From positions 772,501-836,500 of the forward strand of contig JAXDDX010000040.1 of NCBI GenBank assembly GCA_034670405.1: 64,000 nt of DNA. The letters are read 5' to 3'. Shown here piece by piece: positions 52,701 through 64,000 of the stretch. A program made the position numbers and the translations under genes. Under the pieces are notes generated by a model. It ran no database searches. It saw nothing but the letters and a program-made list of their open reading frames with translations, and was not told the DNA's origin. Every line of letters begins with the position of its first letter. Position 1 is the stretch's first letter. The stretch comes from Hoplostethus atlanticus (lineage: Eukaryota; Chordata; Actinopteri; Trachichthyiformes; Trachichthyidae).

Positions 52701-53499
52701 CATCAGGAGAAAGACGCCACAGCACTGGACACACTGTTTGATTGACAGGTGAAGAAACACCAAAGATGGAAACTAAATAAAAATAACAAAAAACTGAATT
52801 TCCTGGATGACCACTTCAGGCTGAATTAGCCTGTAAGTCCCATCACCTCTCGTGCCACGATGACTCAAGCGCGGGGCTGTCTAATCGTGTATCTCTTAGT
52901 AATAGTCGTCTCTAATCTCCACGTCGTTATTGTTGCGAGCCATAAAAGGCTGCGACGACTTGGACCCGCGCCGCCTGAAGCATTATCATTATCTCCAACA
53001 TAAATAGTGGAAGGCTCTCTCGGGCCATCGCTGCAAATCAGCACTGGAGAGCCACGACGGCTCGCTCATAACGGACGGAGGGATTGATACGGGACAAACT
53101 GTGTTTTACGAGACAAAGAGCGGGAGAAGGCGAGGAGGCGCGACGCCGTGTGTGTGTTTGTGTGACGGGCGAGAGAATAAATCACGAGTGAGAGGTTGAA
53201 TTAACGAGCGGGATGGTGGTTATGAGAAAGAGGGAGGGAGGGATTAACATGAGAAAGTGGGAGAGGAGGCTGAAGACGTAGAGGAGGATGGAGGACAGGG
53301 GGTGAGGTAGCAGATAGCGGTGGGTGGGACGGCTGCACGCCTGAGATGGAGGGGCGTCTTTTGTGGCGCTGTCTTAATCCAGCACACCTCGAGCCTCCGT
53401 CTGATATTCAGAGGGGAGTCTATCTGACTTCCAATTCCAAGTCATACTAGTTTAGAAATATACACACACATATACAAACCTGCTGTTGGGTGAAAACCT

Positions 53500-53950
53500 C
53501 TCATCTCCAAAATGGAAACTTTTCAGAATGAAGAGAAACTGATAAATAGCCAATAGCTGCTATTTTGTGGTGCTAATTCAGTATCTTTAAGGCATTTTTG
53601 AGCATTTTCGTGCCCAAAACTTCCACATATTCAGTGTTAGCCCGTGAAGTTTAATCTTGTCAGGGTGGAGAAGCCTCTGAAACAGTGTTTAGACCAAGGG
53701 ACGCTACAACTCTCCATTGAAACCAATACTCTTCAGGCTCTTTATGGCAGGGTGACCCCACCCCCCGTTTCAATGGCAGGGGAAACGCTGAGATACATTG
53801 GGCCTTTAAATGAGTTAATTACACATTAAATGACTAATTAAAATGTGCAAAAAGTAACATTTCATTTTGCAGACAGTTTTTATGCAGCTGGAGGAACCTC
53901 CATATCAGGTAAACACCTGCTGGCCGATATCCAACATGTAATAAAATGCA
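53500..53950 (+). repeat. 'CCGATAT' repeat family copy
   Basis: Shares 'TGGTGCTAATTCAGTATCTT', 'CAGGGTGGAGAAGCCTCTGA', 'GGGACGCTACAACTCTCCA', 'GGAGGAACCTCCATATC' and 'GGCCGATATCCAA' with the copies at 50068 and 51040. With these it forms a same-orientation cluster of three in 4 kb. Confidence 0.7.
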
Positions 53951-55237
53951 GATATTTCAGCAGCCTTAATAAAAGCCCTTTTTTAAAGGTGCTTTGGAGG
54001 AATCCACTCGCAACAAAGCACTACTGCTCTACTGCCACTCCACTTCAAGCCGAATCTTGAATTTGGCTCAGTACATTTTCAACAACGTGCAGAACGTGAG
54101 CATGCAACTTTTTAGAGCCTGGCTTCTGCCCATCTGCTCCACCGCACCACGGCAACACTCGGATGCCTCCCTTCGCCGGCGTTATTTCACAGTTGCCTAA
54201 CAAGGATGTCGAGTGCCCGCCCGCCCCCACCCCCCTCGTCACGCGTTTGCCTCTATGCATTTCGCCTCGAGGCTCGTATCCGTCAAGACTCACTCAACAT
54301 TCTCCTCTCGGTGCTGCAACAGTCAGGGGTTTTCTCTTTTATATACGTAAGGACTCGAGCAACAGTGAGCCTCTCTGTGCCTTTCCTGCTCTCGTTCTGA
54401 ATCCATCACGATCGCGCGAGCCAGCGGCGTCAACCTCTGAATGTCAATGCTATTCAGCGTGTGAGACGACTGGTGGTGCAGAGGGCTGCACACAGGTCTC
54501 TCAAGAGCTTTCCAGGCTCTGGGGGATCGCTGCACAGCATCCCAGTCATGTGAACCACCATCCCGTAGAAGTTAGCGGTAATTAGGTTGATAGATGAGTA
54601 TACTCAGTTAAGCCCGAAGAAAGAGGAGGGTATGCACGATATCCATACATCATACCTAGAGATGCTCGACGGCACTACAGCTGAAGAGGACCATCGTATT
54701 TTTATCTTTTGTGTACACCGTTTTGTAAACATCTTTGTATATGTTGTCTCACCGTAGCGCTAAAAACTGAAACCTCAACTAAAAACTGAATTAAATGTGA
54801 TGCACAAATGTCAAACCTACTGCATTCTGTGTTGCCTGCATCTATTGTAAGTGGCAGAGTCTGCTAAATGCCTGAAATGTAAAAGTGAGGCAGCTAGTGG
54901 CGTCGGCCTCCGGCTGTCGGGGCTGCTTGGTATGCAGCTGGCAGCACCGCGCAGGGCTGGAAGTTTGAGGAGCGCCGTCTCTTCAGGACCCAGCCGGCGT
55001 TAAAATTCCCGACGGAGGCAGGGGATTGATCTGGATTTTGTCTCAGATCACATGTTAGTCATAAATGTGATCGCTCAGTGTAGTCTGAGGAACCCGGGAT
55101 GTGTTTTTGCTGACCTGTCCCCCAAGCCTTCATGATCTCAGCGCACAAAGAACTGGCGACTCTAAATGGGTTTAAAACAAACTGTCAGAACTAGGGGAGG
55201 TGAGTTCAACGGAAATGCTGTTAGTTGATGCCCATGC

Positions 55238-55240
<3 letters not shown>

Positions 55241-55328
<88 letters not shown>
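55241..55328. repeat. GA microsatellite (about 43 units)
   Basis: Pure AG dinucleotide run, the longest simple repeat in the window. Frames through it on both strands are artefacts. Confidence 0.98.
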
Positions 55329-55332
<4 letters not shown>

Positions 55333-55626
55333 GTAGTAGCATTCAACATAATGATGGAAAAAAAACACAAAAATGAAGCACAAAATGCTTCATTGCCTAT
55401 GAAATCAAAACACGGTGTACCTTATGGCGATGTCGATCGTGTTTTATGCCCGACTCCAAACACCAAACTTTCCTGGCTAGGAGAATGTGCATGCATTTGT
55501 GTGTGTTTATGTGCAGTGCAGTGAGTGTGTGCTGTCATTTGTATGTCCTTGCATGTCTGTGTGTTGATTTGTGGTATGCATTTGTGTCTGTTTTCCATGA
55601 GGTGTGTGCACACATTTGCGCGTGTC

Positions 55627-55627
<1 letters not shown>

Positions 55628-55677
<50 letters not shown>
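55628..55677. repeat. GT microsatellite (about 24 units)
   Basis: Pure TG run preceded by 130 bp of TGTG-rich degenerate sequence (55495-55620). Confidence 0.97.
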
Positions 55678-55678
<1 letters not shown>

Positions 55679-57179
55679 TCTTTGCCAGCTCCTCCACGTG
55701 AACTTGCTTCCCTGCTGTTTTGGCCCAAATCCCAGCTGCCTGCCTTCCCACAGCGCGGGTCAAACACTGTTTTCCTTCTTAATCAAATGAAAAAGGTTAA
55801 AAGGAGAACATGGCGTCCCGAGCCAGAAGGTTCAACCAGAACACCAAGGACACGTCTTTTTTGCTGTAGTGCAAACAACAAGGGGTGGCACCTCTGCAGC
55901 GTTTAATGCTTCATCATCTAGAAGAATTATTACCACGTCGTTGCGCAACGCTTACTTCTCGACAAAAGCGACAAGTTCAGAGGGAGTTCAGAATAACAGC
56001 GACGGCTTTGTAGTAGAAAGATTGTAATGAATGAGTCTCTTGTTTTTCACCGTGCACCTGAGGGTGACAGCAGGTGTGAAGTAGTGTGGTGAGTAATGAG
56101 TAAAAGAGAAGCTCATCAGATGATCACAGTACAGTCGGGCTCTACAGTATGAGCTCTTCAGGCCTCCAGAGCCCTAAGAGTCCTGCAGGGGAAACCCAGT
56201 GTGGCTCGTGCACCAGGCAGGACGGTAGGAGTCCCACCAGCATGAGCAGCTCCAGGCTGGTGCGCGGTGCGTTCACGTGTAGCTCGTTGATCCTCTAACT
56301 GTAGCCCACGTGAATTCAATATTTTCAAAGTAGGACCAGGACTAGGAGAGATTGGCTATTCCTGTCCTCGGTGCTATGCGCTAAATAACGTGCAGCTTTT
56401 CGAATGCTGTTTTTTTTTAAACCACCTTCAAGTCAGTGATACAACATTTAGAGCCAGTGCAAATAGGCAATAATGTCTTGTGTACAGATGCACATTAGCA
56501 AGTGGTCTGTCTAATAATGATGGTAAGCAATACACTTTGCAGCTTCACCTCTAATCTGCAAATGTGTCAACAAAGATGTTTCAATTTATTTATTTGTTGT
56601 GCTACCCTCAATACGTTCCTTTGTTGTAAATACTCGTTACATTATCTTCAATACTGCAACAGGGGTCATTGCAGGTCATCTAATCTAATTGTTGCCAAAG
56701 TTGTCCACTGTCTATTGTCAGATATACTCAAAGTGAATATGTTGAAAGGAGAAAAATAGTTGGAACAACCTGCATACACTTGCTAATGCACATGTACCCA
56801 CCAGGGATGGGCGATTGGATGAATACATCGGGGGTTGAAACAGCGACACCTGCTGACCGAAAGCAACATTGTGGCCAATGAGAAGCAGATCATTTGGGGA
56901 ACGTCACGTCGCGTGAGCAAGGTTAACTGTTACCACCTTAGCTAGCAGAAGACATAATATCAGCATACCCTGTCTGAAACGTTATTTAGCTTCAGGTTTG
57001 CTTGTGTGGCTGGCAGAAGGCAACAACCTTAAAAGGGCCTTACAATACACCAAGAGAGGAAGAGGTGCTTGGTAATTGATAAGTATGTCAGGTCAGTCGG
57101 GTGAAGTCCAGTGACAGGAAGTAAACCACAGTTCGCAGGACATCAGCACCCCTGATGTAGAAGCAGGTTCTAGCACCGA

Positions 57180-57600
57180 GGAAGGCGGAGAGGCTAGCCA
57201 GCCAAAAAGGGAGACGATTAATGCTCAGAAACCTAGAATTAAGTGACATGGGGCGGCGGAAAGCAGGAAATGGGAAAATATCAAGAGTGACTTAAGCTTA
57301 AAGGAACTGCTTAGAGTTAAAAATGGGAGTTATTATTTATGATTATGGTGTAGAAAGGTTTGGCGTCTTCGAGAAAAGGAAGAAGTTAGAGGTCGAGGTG
57401 GTTAAAGCCAGGCGCCAACAAGAGATAGACTTATCTGAGAAAGAAGGCAGCTTAGGAGGCAGTGGAGGAAGGCTACAGAGGTTGAGAAGGAAGGTGTGAA
57501 GGTGCAATTGACAGTGTTAAGAAGAGCAGAGAACATTAGGAAAAAACAGGAAAAAGAAAGAGCAAGCTAGGATAGCATTCTACAACACACACCCACACCT
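57180..57600 (+). mobile_element. retroelement-derived relic, broken
   Basis: Plus-strand frames carry a Lys/Arg/Glu-rich stretch ('RRQLRRQWRKATEVEKEG', 'LRRAENIRKKQEKERA') followed by a 'QARIAFYN' phrase. This resembles the basic linker found before the reverse transcriptase in some fish retroelements. No reverse transcriptase is recognisable downstream. The copy is broken and old; boundaries and family are uncertain. Confidence 0.35.
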
Positions 57601-58971
57601 TCCCTTAAACCGGGAGCAGTATCCTACCGGGGTTAACCCACCCAAACCCTAAACAGGGTTCGCACCCCTTCGCACCCATACACACTGTTTAGTGTTGATG
57701 TATCAGTTAAGCAGGCTTGTACTGGTATAGCTAGGCTAATGCTAGGTCAAGGCTAGGATCAAGGCTAACCAAGTCTAGGGTAATGCTAGGTTGATGACAG
57801 GCATTAGATGGCGAGGGTAAAAGGGAGTTGTGAGGTGGTGGCATAGAGGGGGGGTAGATCCAGGACACTGGAATACACCGTTGAGCCTTCTTGAGGTGTC
57901 GTGGGCCTAACTCAACGAAACATCGGTGAAGGAAGGTGCCCACTTGATAACCCCAATGACGCATACCGCTGTTCGCTAGGGTAGGTACCTGGCGAATGGT
58001 GCCATCTGAGGAATGACTCTGTAGATCTATGACGGTGTAATCTGATGTCTGATATGGTGTTGCATCTGATGGTGGTTGTATCACTCGTATCTGAATTGGG
58101 CTTCTACAGGTGTTTACCTTGGATTATGGCACAAGGGATAGAAACATCTTGTCCTGTGTATGAATGAATACACTAGCTATATACTAAGTTATTTCCTCCA
58201 TGCCATTGCAAACCAAGACTCTGCACTGCCGTCCTCACTGGTATACTCCGTCAGCCTGCAGGTAAACTGATACAAATGAGATTTTTCTAATTCATTTAAC
58301 CTTGACTCACACGTTTCCTGCGGGAAACGTTGGCGCTCAACTGGGGGAAAGAACATGCAGGACAAAAATCACGCTCAAGGTGATTTAAAATCCTAAAGCC
58401 TAAACGCAGCCGACATCTCCCAGAGCCTTCCCGTCTACTGGGAATGAACCTGAACAACCTGTTTTCCTCGACTGAAAGGAACTTTAAATGTAAAAATGTT
58501 CATTCCTTGAGCATTTAAAAGCCATGTTGTCCACCCCAGGATGGACGAACGCATCGGGGATCATCGATATATGTGATGACGATAGACTGGTTGAAGATGC
58601 ACAGTATCACCCACCCCCGATAGATACTCACACACATCCTCACTAGAAGTGGGATCATCGATTCTCAATTCATCAGAATTATCTACACTATGCAACTCAA
58701 TACATTCATTCTATATTGTCATTTTAAAGCATTACATGTAATAAAAAAAGAGACAAACCTTGAGTATAACAAATTTACTATCAACATATGCTGCACAGTG
58801 GAACACCTCCCAGGTTTTTAAGTATGTAAACACACATACACAGTGTAGCGCCACCAATGATATAAGCCAAAAGTTAAATGCACTCTTAAAATAATACACA
58901 ATAATACACAAAAAAAAACGAAATAAAATTGGGATGCGTCAGAGGATCCATTTTTTACCCAGTCATAGTAC

Positions 58972-58972
<1 letters not shown>

Positions 58973-59018
<46 letters not shown>
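58973..59018. repeat. TA/CA compound microsatellite
   Basis: About seven TA units pass directly into about 15 CA units, followed by CAGACAGACACACACAC to 59035. Confidence 0.95.
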
Positions 59019-59022
<4 letters not shown>

Positions 59023-59589
59023 GACACACACACACTCGAAGGCTACTTGGCGTGAGAAAAAGTGTGTAGGTTGGAAAATATATCACAAGACAGCAGGTGG
59101 GTGGGAGGGAGAGAGAAATGGAGGATAATACCCAAAAAAGTGAGAAAATCGGAAAAGATAAGGAAAGAAAAACTGTCGGAACAAGGAACTAATAGAGGAC
59201 GGCGATGGAGATAGAGGAGGAGATAGATGGCGGAGGAGTGTGACATTTAGAGAGCAGACATCTTGATGACGGCCACTAGGTAACACATCCACAGTGTGAG
59301 GAAGGAGAGACGCACTCCTGGGAGACTGAAACAACGCTTCCCACTGAGTTGAAGTGCAGCCACAGTGGTGCATGGCTGCATCGTGTCATATACAGTTCAG
59401 CCCAAGATAATGTACAATATCTGCTGAATTAACAGCACATCATCAAACAAGAATACAAACATTAAAAAAAACTTATGGCTTCAAAATTGATATGATACTT
59501 TGATGTGATAGGCATGATGCAGTTTGTTTGATTACATTTTAAGCCCTTTAATTGTAATGCAACATTTTGATAATAATGTTATTATTGGA

Positions 59590-59785
59590 GAGTTTCAGTG
59601 TCCTGTGGTCTAAATGCTGTTGCAGAGGCTTTTTCCAACCTGCCAAGAATACAATTCTGGGGGGGAAACACTGAATGTGTCATTTTTGGCATGGAAATAG
59701 TCAAATTTAGAGATATTGAATATCAGCTACAAACCAAAACCAAAAAAATATCAGCAGTGGTTTTGGCCTTCAAAGACCCTTATCA
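59590..59785 (-). repeat. 'CCGATAT' repeat family copy, reversed
   Basis: Read on the minus strand it matches the 18250-18490 copy and the interior of the 50068-53950 copies: 'TGATATTCAATATCTCTAAA', 'CATTCAGTGTTTCCC', 'GGTTGGAAAAAGCCTCTG' and 'GACACTGAAACTCTC'. Confidence 0.6.
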
Positions 59786-62204
59786 GTCAAACCCTAATCT
59801 GAATAGTCTCGACCCACCAAGCCCCGCCCATCTGGAGCTCCCAGCAGGTTCAAAAAAACCAACAACCGGAATTATTGGAAAAGGCAACCGTGCATCCATG
59901 CAACTCCATGTCCACCTTCCTGCGTCTCCGTCTCTCCCTGCCCCCCCCCATTTCCATCCAGACTTTGCCGGGCAGCTCCTCAGAAATAATTAGCTTCTAA
60001 CAAGTCTCACACACGGCCTCATAACAAGCTCCACGGCCCAATAATGAGCCTCTACACAGTCCTCCGGTAAATACCAGCCATCAGTTACGCGGAAAAACCT
60101 GCGGGGAAGGCTTAAGCCTGAGCAAACGCAAAGACGAACCAGCCAGAGCGACCGAAATCCAACACATTGTTTTGTCTCCTGCTAACACGTTTGTTTATCT
60201 GTTTTTCCCCAATCGGAAACAAGTTTGAGCCGATCTGCAGACCTTTCTTTGTACACGAGGGAAAGCTACTATTCCCTTTTATTGCAGAATAAATACCCGT
60301 TTCTTTGCACGTGCATGTGGCGAAACATCCTTTTTACTTGTAGTGGTTGTGTGAATGGATGCCATAATTTTCACACCCTTCAAGCACCGTATTGATACTT
60401 GTACAAATCCCTTGTTGTCCACGACTCGCTCTGAAAACCCAATAAACACTTAAAGAAAAAAAAGAAATGTGATGCATGGATACAAACCCCCGGCCGGCGA
60501 AAAAAATCGACACACTGCTTTCAGGCCCTAATGAAAAGGACATGCACAATGACACACCACGGTGAGATGTATAATGATTTTTTACAAGCCTCGGTGAAAA
60601 CAGCCCGCGGGTTGGGGACGGTCACTACCGCGGGGACTGAGCTAACTAGCCATAAAACAGTGATGGATGGCGTGAGGGTTTAAACGGCCACGTGTAAATG
60701 CCACCGTATTTATGAGCCATTCCTTGGCGTTCATGAGGGCTCGTGAATAGGCGTCCTACTCTCCGTCACGGTGTTGGGGAGCGATAGAAATGTGCATTTT
60801 GACGAGCATGCAATGAGAGTTATCTATTTATAATCATTCAATTAATCATTTGAACTGAAACTTTCCACCATCTTTTACTTTAGTGACCCTAGTGTCCTTG
60901 CATCTTCAAAAATGTATTGTTGGCTATTGATGGCTTCTTAATTTCAGTCAAATTGACTTTTTGGAGTTGCATCCAACATCCAAGAGTGGTGTTACGTTAT
61001 AGTGTTATACTATACTTTGAGAACAGAGCTTGATAAAGGACACAGTCTGGTGTTATTGCACTACAATCTCACAGTTCACACTGAAACGAAGCAGGCCTTA
61101 AATTAAGAGAGAACATCAAAAATCTCAGAGGTGTCGAAACGCGCTGTGGAAACCTCACAACACTTGATGAAGATGATGATGAATGATGGTGACACTGTAC
61201 ACACCAACATACTGCAGATATACAGGGCTGATGGTATGCCTTCTAGCAGAGCGGACCCATACCATGTCACTACTCTACAGTATTTCCCTGCACATGCTTC
61301 TGTTCCCCCAATGGCTCAATTTCCCTGTTTCCCTGTTATAGTGTTCTAGCACACAGCAATTAAAACTCCTCTTCAAACAATCGATGAATTTGAAGGTGTA
61401 CACCTCAGCCCGAGAGACCGGGCGATCGATACTGCCGTCTCCGCTGCAGGAGGTGAATCTCTAGCCGGCTCTCGGCGGGCAGATGGACAGGACAGCTACA
61501 CAACAGCTACACAACAGCCCGGAGATCCAAATTTGGTTTCTTTACAATGATACGGCAACAATAAAATGCTTCACCTACAGAGGAGAGAATGAGAGAGAGC
61601 GACACAGACTTCTAATGAAGCAGTGCTTTTTTTATTCATGAAAAGATGCTGTTTTTCTTAGTATTCCCATATCATTCTAACATATCCTTACTTTCTGCAG
61701 CAACAACCTTGGGAGGAGGAGTAGTTTCAGGCAGAAGAAAAAGATGGTGAAGTCAGGAGGAGGAGGGGAGGGGGTGCAGAAAGAAAGAAAGAAAGAAATA
61801 GGCCTGCAGAAACAACGACGGGGAGCATCTTTCTTCCTCTGCCTCTGCCGCCTCCACCAGCCTATTCTCCGGGGCCAGGCGGTGGCAGCGGCGGCGGCGG
61901 TGAGGAGACGTAGCGGTAGATAGAGACGAGAGATATCAGCACTCAGTATCTAATCTCCCTACCCTCTCTAATGCACCCTGGAGTATCCTCTCCAGCGCCG
62001 ACACAGGCAGAGAGATAGGAGTAGACAGCTGCACGGGCTGAGACCCAAAGATCCCAGCTTGAGAACCAAAGGTAGCCTAAGCCTTTTCCCTCTAGGCCCG
62101 GCTCACAATAGAAGGGGGGGGGGGTGTCTAGCTGTCTTACGGACCAATCACATGTTGACCCGGGGGGTTTCACTCCCACGCTGCAAAACAATGTCTTAAT
62201 TAAC

Positions 62205-62420
62205 TAGTTGAGTCTCATTTTGAGTCCTAAAATCAGATTTCTACAAATACTAGTCAGCGGGGTGAAATAATTCCACTTGTTTCAGACAATTTCTAGGAAC
62301 AAGAATCACTCCACTCACATCAGGAAAATGACACTTGATTCATGAAGATTCTTGAAACAGGTTGGTTATCTGTGAAGTGAAGTTATCTCACCCCACTGAC
62401 AGATTTATTCACTTGTTTTA
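62205..62420 (-). repeat. old repeat relic related to 32110-32320
   Basis: Reverse-complemented, it contains the same 'GTGGGGTGAGATAACTTCAC' block as tti1 intron 10, and also carries the CCACTTGTTTCA block (about 62272). Inverted relations inside this segment (TCACTGACTA/TAGTCAGCGG-type ends) suggest a palindromic DNA element. Confidence 0.45.
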
Positions 62421-63208
62421 TGAAAAATATAATTTCTATACTGAAAATAACTTTAAATAACTTAAGAAAATAAAGACTAATGCAGAAAAGAGTAGAGTTC
62501 TAGAGTAGAAAAACAGACATTTATCTGAAAATGTCAACAGATTATTCCTTTAAATGTTCCTGCGACGTGGAGATTGATTTCACCTCGCTCTCGGCTCGGT
62601 TTGGTTTAGACTGAAAGCACTAAATTTGTATTTGGGATTTGTACCAGAGCCCCAGAAGTCTCCCATTATCTCCGCGGCATTAAACGCCAGAGCTGACAAA
62701 GCCTTTGTGTCCCATGCTCGAGGTGTACAGACGACAACAAGGAGACGAGGAGGGAGGGGGGGGGGTAGACAGGACAGCTGGAAGTGAGCCATGCTGTCTG
62801 GCAGCAAGCAGTGAAATTCCCTTCCACCCAAATCACACCTCCTCCTTCACCTCCTCCTCCTCCTCCTCATCGTCCTCCTCCTTCCTGCTCTTCCTCCTCC
62901 TCCTCCCTGCAAGTTACAGTGGTGTGATGCTCTCATGGGGCGCGCTGACAGCAAGGATAAACGAGTGAACGCACTGCTCTCTCTCTCTCCCTCGCTAACA
63001 CACACACACACACACACACCAATGTACACATGCATATACCCATGCAGGCGCGCACACACACACACACACAAGCAGATGTAGTCAGAGGAGGTTTAACAAC
63101 AGGGCTCCCTCACTCTCCTTTCCTACTCTGCCTCTATTAGGGCTGACGTTGATGAATGACAGAGATCACAGGACAGACTGCCGCTTAGCCTCATCACAAA
63201 TTAACGTA

Positions 63209-63210
<2 letters not shown>

Positions 63211-63267
<57 letters not shown>
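63211..63267. repeat. GA microsatellite (about 28 units)
   Basis: Pure AG run. Short CA arrays precede it at 62999-63019 and 63053-63070, and a CTC/TCC-rich triplet region lies at 62838-62910. Confidence 0.97.
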
Positions 63268-63268
<1 letters not shown>

Positions 63269-64000
63269 AGGAACCTTAAACTCGACAAGATGGAGTGAGA
63301 GAGACAGAGAAGGTGACAGAGAGAATGTGAAAGTGAGGGTCTGTATGAGGAAGAGAGGGTTTGTGGTGGAAAGACAGAGAGAGACCCTCTGGCGGCCATA
63401 TTGGAGGTCCTGTTTCTGACTGGGACCTGATCATTTCATCGCTAATACATCTGATTGATTGAGTGTTTAGACAATGTCAGCTGTCTTGTTGCTAAGACAT
63501 CTGATTAGCACACTAGCTAACGGATATAGTAGAAGCTAGCGTTAGCAGTTGCTAGCAGTCACATGTTAACATGAACTAAGTTAGCCTGCTGGCTAGCTAA
63601 CAGTTTGTTCAGGTTAACTGAGCTGACTCTCTGCACCCACACCACAACAATATTTTCCAGGCGTCTCTCTTTTTCTTTCCCGGTGGTTATATATTAAATA
63701 CACACCAGATCCTCCAATAGGACCTCTGTGATGGCGCCGGCAGAGGCTGGGTGGGAGTGTTATGTAACTGCAAAGCCTCTATGCAAGGTGGAAGGAAAAC
63801 AAGGACGACAAGATTGTGTGGAGGCAACATACTGTAAGGGCAAATGCAACGTTGCAGCAGTCAAATCAACGTGATTAAAACAGGCGAGAGAGAAAGAGAA
63901 TACAGGAGGAGGACAGGAAGGAGAGATGCAAGGAGAGCGTTTCTGATAATGGCAGGAAGGAAATGTAATATTGCCGGTGTTCAGCACTGAAACAAGCATT

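Larger units (their letters stand above)
50005..64000. other. upstream part of vstm2l: probable intron 1 and/or 5' flank
   Basis: No protein-coding exon could be supported in this 14 kb. The vstm2l signal-peptide exon should lie upstream of 50004 on the minus strand, but no frame with a signal peptide and a phase-1 donor was recognised, so it may be beyond the window. Contents are dispersed repeats and microsatellites (listed separately) and stretches of complex non-repetitive sequence at about 52830-53110 and 59980-60800. Confidence 0.6.

Noticed and set aside
55225-55524. Arg-Glu repeat frame through the GA array
   Set aside because: Produced only by the GA dinucleotide repeat; no flanking coding evidence.
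57731-58084. 117-residue minus-strand open frame
   Set aside because: No domain recognised and it lies in a region that looks like degraded mobile DNA; not supported as a gene.
61740-61930. GC-rich stretch tested as the missing vstm2l signal-peptide exon
   Set aside because: A minus-strand ATG opens a hydrophobic run, but it reads through a TTTC tandem repeat, reaches a stop and has no suitable phase-1 donor.

Overview
The window is nuclear DNA from a ray-finned fish, most likely a teleost. Four multi-exon vertebrate genes can be assembled exon by exon with splice signals and reading phases that agree throughout. The space between exons is filled with short non-autonomous DNA transposons, a Tc1-like relic and long CA/GT, GA and GATA microsatellites, as is usual in teleosts. 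Nothing bacterial, plasmid, phage or CRISPR-like is present.

Layout. 1-4651: 5' flank of chrna4. 4652-11550 (+): chrna4, the neuronal nicotinic acetylcholine receptor alpha-4 subunit, complete in six coding exons (633 aa). 11551-17846: convergent spacer with several foldback or MITE-like elements. 17847-23230 (-): zgpat, a CCCH zinc-finger/G-patch transcriptional repressor, complete in six coding exons (524 aa), with one GC-AG intron. 23245-26502: divergent promoter region between zgpat and tti1, holding two related MITE-like copies in opposite orientation. 26534-41546 (+): tti1, TELO2-interacting protein 1, complete in 13 coding exons (1127 aa). Its introns are short except intron 11 (7.4 kb), which holds a Tc1-like transposon, a C-type-lectin-like relic and other repeats. 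41547-45227: convergent spacer, probably containing the tti1 and vstm2l 3' UTRs. 45228-50004 (-): three coding exons of vstm2l. Its signal-peptide exon was not found. 50005-64000: repeat-rich sequence, probably vstm2l intron 1 and/or upstream DNA.

The four genes do not form a functional pathway. They are neighbours by ancestry: in human, CHRNA4 and ZGPAT lie on 20q13.33, and TTI1 and VSTM2L lie on 20q11.23. Orientation alternates: chrna4 and zgpat converge, zgpat and tti1 diverge, tti1 and vstm2l converge.

No convincing new biological system was found. The most useful second-look items are: a possible one-base shift in a CCCC run at the end of vstm2l, beyond which a plausible conserved tail lies in the next frame; a His-rich insertion in the same protein; the GC-AG intron of zgpat; the inverted repeat pair around the zgpat/tti1 promoter; a 128-bp foldback in the likely chrna4 3' UTR; a C-type-lectin-like relic in a tti1 intron; and several dispersed repeat families that can be defined from copies inside this window.
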